NCBI GenBank assembly: GCA_028694115.1
Contig: JAQUUB010000074.1
Span: forward strand, 1 to 21,708
Length of the DNA stretch: 21,708 bases
Source of the DNA: Lachnospiraceae bacterium
Lineage (GTDB): Bacteria; Bacillota_A; Clostridia; Lachnospirales; Lachnospiraceae
Reading direction: 5' to 3'
The notes under the pieces were generated by a model, which did no database searches, was not told where the DNA came from, and worked only from the letters and a program-made list of their open reading frames with translations. Of the stretch, positions 15,981 to 21,708 are shown piece by piece (the stretch's first letter is position 1; each line of letters starts with the position of its first letter). The position numbers were made by a program, and so were the translations under genes.

Positions 15981-17171
15981 ATGGATATAAAAAAATTTAT
16001 TTTGGAATTACGGGAACAAGAGGATTCAAGTCAAATTGATTTATGTACTCCACAATTTGTGAAAAATGATTTTGATTATCGAAATAGCTTGTTTGAAAAA
16101 TATAAGAGTATAAAGAAAATCGCATGTAAATATAATTTGGGTATACTTAATGAAGAAATGGACATGATCATTGAAGCTATTGATAACTATTATAATGGTG
16201 AAATAGATAGGTCTCTTAAGCTTATTTTGGAAACAGTAGAAGTGTTAAAAAATAATAAGTATATTTGCTCTCCGTTCAACCAAAGTGGAGCGTTTACTAA
16301 TTTCTCATGTAATAAATTAATATCTCAGGTGGATTTATATAAAGCTAGAATTGCAAAAAATATAGATATTGAAAATAAATATTCAATGTTTCATATTCCA
16401 TTCAATATGCGAGAAATCATTACTACTCAAAGATTTAGTATTCCAGGTGTCCCTTGTGTGTACTTAGGGAAAACAATATATACATCTTGGATGGAACTGG
16501 ATAAACCAGCTGATTCCGATTTTTATGTTTCGAGGGCTAGAGTTAATGATGATATATCAATTTTTAATCTTGCTGTGAATTTTGATCATATTTGTGAATG
16601 GGCGAATGCTAAAGAGCTGGAAATTGACATTGATAACGAACGATTTCTTATAGACTATACAAGAGTTTGGCTACTATCATTAGCAAGCTCATATGTTGTA
16701 AAGCAATATAATAGAAATTTTAAATCGGAGTATATTATTCCACAATTACTGATGTTAAGTTTGAAAAAAATGGGTATTCCAGCAATAGCATATTATAGTA
16801 AAAGAATATCAGAAAATGAACCAAATAGAAATTTTGCGCCTTTGAATGTTAATGTTGCCATTATTATGGATGCAAATGACATTTTTAAAAATGAGCTAAA
16901 TCATAATATTTATTCGAAATTGATGGATAAAATTGAGCTTTCTGAACCTGTAAATTTTTCGGAATATAAAAATATTAATTGGTTTAGACCGTCGCAGATA
17001 GGAAAGAGTGATAATATTCAAGCAGAAGGAATGTATGTCAGTAAATATATAAATGTAGCAAATGAATGGTTTGAATACACGCATACGGATTTTGCTGGAT
17101 TAGAAAAATTTATTGCGGGATGCAATCTAAATCAGAAAAGTTTACAGGGAGAGGTGGAAATTAGTGGATAA
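15981..17171 (+). CDS. RES-domain protein, candidate NAD+-consuming effector
   Basis: This 396-residue protein has an N-terminal helical part (about 1-115) and a RES-type domain (about 118-310). Recognisable blocks are 'LYKARIAKN' (Arg123), 'MFHIPFNMREIITTQRFSIP' (136-155), 'GVPCVYLGKTIYTSWMELD' with Glu172, and 'YIIPQLLMLSLKKMG' followed by 'AIAYYSKR' with Ser273. Together they give the Arg-Glu-Ser set that names the family. Characterised RES toxins of Xre-RES pairs degrade NAD+. GGAGG at 15971-15975 precedes ATG 15981. Its stop overlaps the brxL start by 8 nt. It is not one of the six core BREX genes. NADase activity is inferred from the fold; an adapted non-enzymatic role is possible. Confidence 0.75.
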   Translation: MDIKKFILELREQEDSSQIDLCTPQFVKNDFDYRNSLFEKYKSIKKIACKYNLGILNEEMDMIIEAIDNYYNGEIDRSLKLILETVEVLKNNKYICSPFNQSGAFTNFSCNKLISQVDLYKARIAKNIDIENKYSMFHIPFNMREIITTQRFSIPGVPCVYLGKTIYTSWMELDKPADSDFYVSRARVNDDISIFNLAVNFDHICEWANAKELEIDIDNERFLIDYTRVWLLSLASSYVVKQYNRNFKSEYIIPQLLMLSLKKMGIPAIAYYSKRISENEPNRNFAPLNVNVAIIMDANDIFKNELNHNIYSKLMDKIELSEPVNFSEYKNINWFRPSQIGKSDNIQAEGMYVSKYINVANEWFEYTHTDFAGLEKFIAGCNLNQKSLQGEVEISG

Positions 17172-19209
17172 CTTTATTGAACCAAATATTAATCATAAAC
17201 TTCGGGTTTATTTTGATGGAAAAATAGTAAGAAAAGATTTAACCAAGAAAATAAAGGAAGGTGCCAATGTTCCAGTATATGTGCTGGAATATTTATTGGG
17301 TCAATACTGTAATTCGGAAGATGAAAGCATAATTGAGGAAGGTATTCAAAATGTCAAACGTATATTGACAGATAATTATGTTCGACCAGATGAAGCACAA
17401 AAAATACTTTCTTTGCTGACAGATAGAGGTAGCTATACGGTAATTGATAAAATCTCAGTGAATGTAAACTATAGAGAAAATCAGCATGAAGCGGAATTCT
17501 CAAATCTAGGAATTAAAAAGGTACCGATAAACGCTATGTATGCAAAAGATTTTGATCGTCTTTTATGTGGCGGAATTTGGTGTATTGTTCAGCTGGAATA
17601 TGATTTTTATGAAGAAGAGAAAAATGTTACACCAATTAGTATTCGTAAACTGACTCCGATTCAGATGCCACATATTGATCTTAATGAGATCAAAGAAGGA
17701 AGAAAGAAGTTTACAAAAGAAGAGTGGATTAATATCTTATTACGGTCTACAGGTATGGAACCTGATAAATTTACTGATCGTGAGAAATGGCTTTTATTAG
17801 CGCGTATGATACCCCTAGTTGAAAATAATTTTAATCTTTGTGAGCTTGGACCAAGAAGTACAGGAAAGTCACATCTTTATAAAGAAATATCACCGAATAG
17901 TATTTTAGTATCAGGTGGTCAGACAACAGTAGCTAATTTATTTTATAATATGGCAAATAGAACAGTTGGTCTTGTGGGGATGTGGGATTGCGTAGCTTTT
18001 GATGAAGTTGCGGGAATAACATTTAAAGATAAAGATGGAATTCAGATTATGAAAGATTATATGGCTTCTGGATCTTTTGCTCGTGGAAAAGAAGAAAAGG
18101 CAGCCAGCGCTTCTATGGTATTTGTAGGAAATATTAATCAAAGTGTTGATGTATTACTTAAAACATCACACTTATTCGAGCCATTTCCGGAAGTGATGGC
18201 ATATGACACGGCGTTTTTAGACCGTATGCATTGTTATGTTCCTGGATGGGAAATTCCCAAGTTTAGACCGGATTTTTTTACTAATGATTATGGATTCATC
18301 ACAGACTATCTCTCTGAATTTATGCGTGAAATGCGTAAAGAACAGTTTAGTGATTCGAGTGATAAATTTTTCAAATTTGGTTCGAATTTAAATCAAAGAG
18401 ATGTAATAGCAGTTCGAAAGATGGTATCAGGGTTTACAAAGTTAGTATACCCGAACGGTCAGTATTCCAAAGAAGATATACAGGAAATTATTGCAATTGC
18501 ACTTGAAATGAGACGCCGGGTTAAAGAGCAGTTGAAAAAAATAGGTGGAATGGAATTCTATGATGTGAATTTTTCCTACATAGATAATGATACCTTTGAA
18601 GAACATTATATTTCAGTACCAGAACAAGGTGGCGGAAAAATAATTCCAGAAGGAATGACAAATCCAGGACACGTGTATACCATTTCAAGAGGTAAAACAG
18701 GAATGGTTGGAGTATTCAGATTAGAGACACAAGTACTACCGGGAAATGGTAAGTTTGAGCGAACAGGACTTGGTAGTGATAGAGAAGCAAAGGAATCAAC
18801 GAATACCGCTTTTAATTATTTAAAAGCAAACGGAAGAGCCATTAGTAATTCTATTAGCACTACATCAAAGGATTACATTGTAAATTATCAAGATCTTAAT
18901 GGAATTGGAATGACAAAACATCTTACATTGCCAACGTTAATTGCAATATGTTCAGCAGCTCTTAATAAATCAACATTATCAAGTTTAGCAGTACTTGGGG
19001 ATATCAGTATAAGTGGAACCATTATGAAAGTAGAAGAATTGGCAAGTACTCTGCAGGTGTGTCTGGATAGTGGTGCTAAAAAGGTCTTGCTTCCAATTAC
19101 ATCAGCTACAGATATGGGAACTGTCCCAGCAGAGTTGATGGGAGCATTTAGTATTATTTTTTACAATACGCCTCAGGAAGCGGTTTTTAAGGCGTTAGGG
19201 GTGGAATAG
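17164..19209 (+). CDS. brxL: BrxL, AAA+ ATPase with Lon-like C-terminal domain
   Basis: This 681-residue protein is full length for BrxL. Walker A is GPRSTGKSH at residues 229-237 and Walker B is VAFDEVAG at 277-284 (Asp280, Glu281). The C-terminal ~130 residues are Lon-protease-like ('LAVLGDISISGTIMKVEELA', 'CLDSGAKKVLLP'). Where active Lon has a catalytic Lys in GGLKEK, this protein reads EELAST, so the peptidase centre looks lost, and no GPSAG serine motif is seen. BrxL binds DNA as a ring-shaped AAA+ factor and is needed for phage restriction in type 1 BREX. It starts at GTG 17164 inside the last codons of the RES gene, an 8-nt overlap indicating translational coupling. Confidence 0.94.
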   Translation: MDNFIEPNINHKLRVYFDGKIVRKDLTKKIKEGANVPVYVLEYLLGQYCNSEDESIIEEGIQNVKRILTDNYVRPDEAQKILSLLTDRGSYTVIDKISVNVNYRENQHEAEFSNLGIKKVPINAMYAKDFDRLLCGGIWCIVQLEYDFYEEEKNVTPISIRKLTPIQMPHIDLNEIKEGRKKFTKEEWINILLRSTGMEPDKFTDREKWLLLARMIPLVENNFNLCELGPRSTGKSHLYKEISPNSILVSGGQTTVANLFYNMANRTVGLVGMWDCVAFDEVAGITFKDKDGIQIMKDYMASGSFARGKEEKAASASMVFVGNINQSVDVLLKTSHLFEPFPEVMAYDTAFLDRMHCYVPGWEIPKFRPDFFTNDYGFITDYLSEFMREMRKEQFSDSSDKFFKFGSNLNQRDVIAVRKMVSGFTKLVYPNGQYSKEDIQEIIAIALEMRRRVKEQLKKIGGMEFYDVNFSYIDNDTFEEHYISVPEQGGGKIIPEGMTNPGHVYTISRGKTGMVGVFRLETQVLPGNGKFERTGLGSDREAKESTNTAFNYLKANGRAISNSISTTSKDYIVNYQDLNGIGMTKHLTLPTLIAICSAALNKSTLSSLAVLGDISISGTIMKVEELASTLQVCLDSGAKKVLLPITSATDMGTVPAELMGAFSIIFYNTPQEAVFKALGVE

Positions 19210-19221
19210 GAGGTAAATGCT

Positions 19222-20358
19222 GTGGAGCTGAAAGAATTTCAAAAGGAACTCGCAAAAAATAAAGTATATGATGCATGGTTTTTTGTAAATAGTTTAAGCG
19301 AGCAATTAAATTATATGTCGGTATCTAAAGAGTTAGTAGAGAGAGTATATTCAGAACGCCTACGGCAACTTGATAAAAAAGCTGAGGAAATATTTGCAGA
19401 AGCAACAAAAGATGGTAAAGTAACTGTTAAACAGAGCGATTTACAAGGCGCAAATATAAAGATATCAGAGTTGCAAATTGAGGATGGGATGTTCTTGAGA
19501 AAAACAATAGCTGAATTTTTTCATTATGCGAGAGTTTCTATTGACATATTATTTCAAATAATTAATGCCGCCTTATTTGGAGACAAATCTACTCAAGTTG
19601 ATTCAAAATACATGATAAGCTATGTAAATAACAAAATTGATTCAAATGTTGATTTTTCAACATTAAAAACATTGTTGGATAATAATAAGAATGATTTAAT
19701 ATTTAAATATCTTCAGGCATTTGATAACTATACAAAACATATTAAAACAATATTGGTATCGGTTAATAATAGTTTTATGTTTGGAGATAAGAATGAATTT
19801 TATATCAGCGAATTCACATATAAATCTATATCATATCCCAGCGAAGATGCACTTTTGATTTTGGAAAAGATAGAGAACTATGTATTGCGGACTATAAATA
19901 CTGTTCTAGATGAAGTAAGAGTTCAACTACCAAATTGTCTAGATGTGTCTTCAAGAATTCATGATTTGAGTTTTAAAATAATTGTAAAAAACAATGTTCA
20001 GGCTGATATTACACAGTATGTATCATTCTTCATAGATGTACAAAACGATATAAGTGAATTACCATCGGAAATTAGAGTATATCCTTTAATCATTAAACCT
20101 AATGATGAAATCTATGATTTTAAATTTAATTTTCCTAAAATATTTATTAAAAAGGCGGCTGGAGGTGAAGAAACCATTGTCGGCATTGCAGAATTAAAGA
20201 GTGAGCAAGATTCAAACGAGTTGTATAGAGTATATGAGGTTAGAAACTGCAATATGCCTGAGTATATTAAATATATAACAACATTTGTGGATAATTATCC
20301 CAAAGTTAATTTAAATTGGGCGGCTATGACTGGCACTATTGTAATGGTGGGTGAATAG
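19222..20358 (+). CDS. Unrecognised 378-aa BREX-linked protein
   Basis: This protein starts at GTG 19222 with AGGAGG at 19208-19213, 12 bases after brxL. Residues 1-180 look all-helical, with a hydrophobic helix 'FQIINAALFG' at 111-120 and segments 'RKTIAEFFHYARVSIDILF' and 'FDNYTKHIKTI' that faintly recall HEPN-type helical bundles; I do not see a clean R-x4-H motif. Residues 185-378 look beta-rich ('SFKIIVKNN'-like strands). I do not recognise a family. By position it is co-transcribed with brxL and precedes the MazF-like gene, so it could be an accessory defence factor or a partner that restrains the toxin. No signal peptide is present. Confidence 0.6.
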   Translation: MELKEFQKELAKNKVYDAWFFVNSLSEQLNYMSVSKELVERVYSERLRQLDKKAEEIFAEATKDGKVTVKQSDLQGANIKISELQIEDGMFLRKTIAEFFHYARVSIDILFQIINAALFGDKSTQVDSKYMISYVNNKIDSNVDFSTLKTLLDNNKNDLIFKYLQAFDNYTKHIKTILVSVNNSFMFGDKNEFYISEFTYKSISYPSEDALLILEKIENYVLRTINTVLDEVRVQLPNCLDVSSRIHDLSFKIIVKNNVQADITQYVSFFIDVQNDISELPSEIRVYPLIIKPNDEIYDFKFNFPKIFIKKAAGGEETIVGIAELKSEQDSNELYRVYEVRNCNMPEYIKYITTFVDNYPKVNLNWAAMTGTIVMVGE

Positions 20359-20416
20359 TTGTACAGAAATTTTATTCTGAGGTACTAATGAAAAATATAA
20401 AGGAGGGCTGTCAGTT

Positions 20417-21061
20417 ATGGCAATAAATATTGATCTTACTAAAACACAACAGTATTTAGATTGGATGAAGGAAAAATTATATTTAAATTCTAGAGCATCA
20501 TCAGCAAGGAGTCGAAGGGTATTAAGAGGGCAAGTTTACAAGTGTAATTTGGGAATGGGAGTTGGAAGTGAAGAATGTAAAGAAAGACCTTGTGTTATTT
20601 TGCAATATGATTCAGCCAATTCCACATCACCCAATACTATTGTTGCGCCTATAACTCATTCAACGTCTACGATTTCGACTGTAATACCAATAGCGGATAA
20701 GAAAGATGCAAGTGGAATAACCATTCTTGATGGAAATGTACTTTTGGGAAATATTGTATGCGTTAGTAAGGCGAGGTTGGGCGATTATATAGTCGAACTA
20801 GCTGGTGATGAAATGAAAAAAGTGGATATGGCAATAGCTACATCTCTTAACTTGCATCATTACTATCAGACTTTGAGTAATGAATATAATGATAAGATTA
20901 CATATATCGAAAAGTTAAAAGGAAAGCGACAAGAATTAACAGAACAATTAAAAGAACAGCAAGAAGTAGTGGATAGAGTAAAAGAAATAATGGATGCGTA
21001 TAAGCTATCTACTGTTGAGGAATTAGACAAAGTGCTGGCAGAAAAATATTCAAGTCAATAG
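20417..21061 (+). CDS. MazF/PemK-family endoribonuclease with C-terminal coiled coil
   Basis: This 214-residue protein contains a MazF/PemK fold at about residues 35-147: 'RGQVYKCNLGMGVGSEECK', then 'ERPCVILQYDS', 'SPNTIVAPITHS', and a block resembling the MazF 'vLLeqIrtvdk.RL' segment ('NVLLGNIVCVSKARLGD'). The substrate-site Arg57-Pro58 and Thr80 are retained. It differs from classical MazF (about 115 residues) by a 34-residue N-terminal extension and a coiled-coil tail at about 160-195. MazF toxins cut mRNA at short sequences. No MazE-like antitoxin gene is adjacent. AGGAGG at 20401-20406 precedes ATG 20417, and 58 bases separate it from the gene before. It is the last gene of the BREX operon. 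Confidence 0.85.
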   Translation: MAINIDLTKTQQYLDWMKEKLYLNSRASSARSRRVLRGQVYKCNLGMGVGSEECKERPCVILQYDSANSTSPNTIVAPITHSTSTISTVIPIADKKDASGITILDGNVLLGNIVCVSKARLGDYIVELAGDEMKKVDMAIATSLNLHHYYQTLSNEYNDKITYIEKLKGKRQELTEQLKEQQEVVDRVKEIMDAYKLSTVEELDKVLAEKYSSQ

Positions 21062-21072
21062 TTTGAAAGGTA

Positions 21073-21101
21073 TAGACAAAATCAAACTAACGTGTTAAAA
21101 T
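21073..21101 (+). promoter_or_regulatory. Promoter of a probable small RNA
   Basis: TAGACA at 21073-21078 and TAAAAT at 21096-21101 are spaced by 17 bases, with TGT (21093-21095) forming an extended -10. It lies just after the MazF-like gene, and the only transcript it could make before the next terminator is about 77 nt. Confidence 0.6.
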
Positions 21102-21107
21102 ACAGTT

Positions 21108-21184
21108 ACAAGAAGACTGTTCACGAGTGGGATGGTATTATAATTTTTTCAAGTTGGGGAACTACGAGTGAGTTCCCTTTTATT
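21108..21184 (+). ncRNA. Probable 77-nt small RNA with repeated ACGAGTG loops
   Basis: The stretch lies between a good promoter and a terminator and has no ORF. Two hairpins share the same 7-base loop ACGAGTG: ACTGTTC/GGATGGT (21116-21122 with 21130-21136, three wobbles) and GGGAACT/AGTTCCC (21157-21163 with 21171-21177). A shared loop sequence suggests a conserved binding or pairing site. The second hairpin also acts as the terminator. I do not recognise the RNA family. Confidence 0.45.
21157..21184 (+). terminator. Terminator of the BREX operon and small RNA
   Basis: GGGAACT at 21157-21163 pairs perfectly with AGTTCCC at 21171-21177 around the loop ACGAGTG, followed by TTTTATT at 21178-21184. 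It is the first clear terminator after the MazF-like stop at 21061. Confidence 0.75.
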
Positions 21185-21222
21185 CTAAAAATGTATAGTA
21201 TATGATTTGTTGCATATAATGT

Positions 21223-21297
21223 ATTACAATAAGTTTTAGGATGAATGCCTAGAACGATTATTGTAATCAAGAAAGGGGAGCCACGAGTGGGTTCCCC
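21223..21297 (+). repeat. Second hairpin cluster with ACGAGTG loop
   Basis: ATTACAAT at 21223-21230 pairs with ATTGTAAT at 21260-21267, enclosing a smaller TTTAGG/CCTAGA stem. Downstream, GGGGAGCC (21275-21282) pairs with GGTTCCCC (21290-21297) around the loop ACGAGTG, the same loop as in the small RNA. The stretch around the last hairpin aligns with about 45 bases ending at 21177, so it looks like a diverged tandem copy. Its promoter is weak (a TATAAT at 21215-21220 without a good -35). 21298-21542 holds no gene I can support; CCAGAAGA/TCTTCTGG at 21487-21508 forms a hairpin without a U-tract. Confidence 0.45.
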
Positions 21298-21542
21298 ATT
21301 ACTTTGTTTAAATATCCTTTCTAATTACTTTTCCAAAATAATTTTTTGCAAATTCTTTTCTTGCCGTCAGATAGCTGCCACACAGCACTTTATTCAAAAA
21401 TATATAGTTAGAGATGCTTTGTATATTTAAATTAAGAGATAATGGTTGCTACTTTCAAACTTTTTTTACTAGGAAAAGGTGAGTGACCAGAAGAATATTA
21501 TCTTCTGGCTTGGTCGAATCTCAAGTCATAATTTAAATCGTA

Positions 21543-21708
21543 TTAGAAAACATGGTCATTGCCAACCTCATATGCTCCAATATCTTCTTTCAGATAACAG
21601 GATTTTGCAATCTGCATTGAATTAATGCTATATCCCTTAGCCTTTAATATAGCAAATTTAAAATCCAAAAGAGCAGCAGGTACATTGAGCATACTTGCAG
21701 TTTCAAAA
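21543..21708 (-). CDS. Partial minus-strand protein resembling the C-terminus of ImmA/IrrE peptidases
   Basis: Read on the minus strand from the window edge, the frame is open for 54 residues and ends at TAA (plus-strand TTA 21543-21545). The sequence includes 'ASMLNVPAALLDFKFAILKA' and 'KGYSINSMQIAKSCYLKEDI', which match the tail of ImmA/IrrE-family metallopeptidases that I know from phage and integrative elements ('VPAELLDFKF' followed by 'KGY'). The HExxH active site would lie beyond the window, so the family call is from the tail only. These peptidases typically cleave repressors of mobile elements. It is convergent with the BREX operon. Confidence 0.6.
   Translation of the reverse strand, partial: FETASMLNVPAALLDFKFAILKAKGYSINSMQIAKSCYLKEDIGAYEVGNDHVF

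Noticed and set aside
20417..21297. Type III toxin-antitoxin (ToxIN, CptIN or TenpIN) made of the MazF-like gene and the hairpin repeats.
   Set aside because: The protein matches PemK/MazF motifs rather than ToxN-type ones, and type III RNA repeats normally lie upstream of the toxin as tight tandem units. Here they are downstream and diverged.
21245..21430. Plus-strand 61-codon frame downstream of the operon.
   Set aside because: It overlaps the hairpin cluster, lacks a ribosome binding site and resembles no protein.
1..21708. CRISPR array, tRNA/rRNA gene, insertion sequence or replication origin.
   Set aside because: No regularly spaced repeats, cloverleaf, transposase motif or iteron cluster was seen on either strand.

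Overview
The window looks like a low-GC Firmicute, most probably a gut Clostridium-type bacterium of the Lachnospiraceae kind. This is inferred from the AT-rich sequence, strong AGGAGG ribosome binding sites, frequent GTG starts, sigma-A promoters with extended -10 boxes, and the style of the left-flank genes (tandem SpoVG protein, coiled-coil protein). It is read as an accessory region, probably a defence island in or beside an integrative element. No integrase, relaxase, IS, tRNA, rRNA or CRISPR array is visible, so the mobile-element reading is inference.

Layout. (1) 1-2506: end of an element-type operon: a partial gene, a tandem SpoVG-domain protein, an unrecognised 151-aa protein and a coiled-coil protein, closed by a clear terminator (2460-2506). 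(2) 2507-4207: a strip of small genes: a pentapeptide-repeat protein; a separate transcription unit with its own promoter (3322-3349), a folded leader RNA and a 30-aa hydrophobic peptide, ending at a strong terminator (3676-3720); a 69-aa zinc-ribbon protein with a Gly-rich hydrophobic hairpin; and a 38-aa Cys-rich peptide. (3) 4345-21061: a type 1 BREX phage-defence operon with extra genes. It starts at an extended -10 promoter with an 18-bp perfect palindrome just downstream, then reads: XRE-type regulator, brxA, brxB, brxC, pglX, HARE-HTH protein, pglZ, RES-domain protein, brxL, unknown 378-aa protein, MazF/PemK-like protein. (4) 21062-21708: a probable small RNA gene with repeated hairpins that share the loop ACGAGTG, then the C-terminal end of a minus-strand gene resembling ImmA/IrrE peptidases.

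How the genes fit together. The six BREX core genes are intact and in canonical order: PglX should methylate host DNA, and BrxA, BrxB, BrxC, PglZ and BrxL should block replication of unmodified phage. The unusual part is the accessory load. A HARE-HTH protein (a fold tied to DNA-modification systems) sits between pglX and pglZ. A RES-domain protein (a fold of NAD+-consuming toxins) sits between pglZ and brxL and overlaps brxL by 8 nt. A MazF-like RNase closes the operon. This suggests a BREX that couples restriction by the core with abortive-infection-type effectors, under a small XRE repressor instead of the usual WYL-type BrxR. The coupling is inference; the gene order and domain motifs are read directly.
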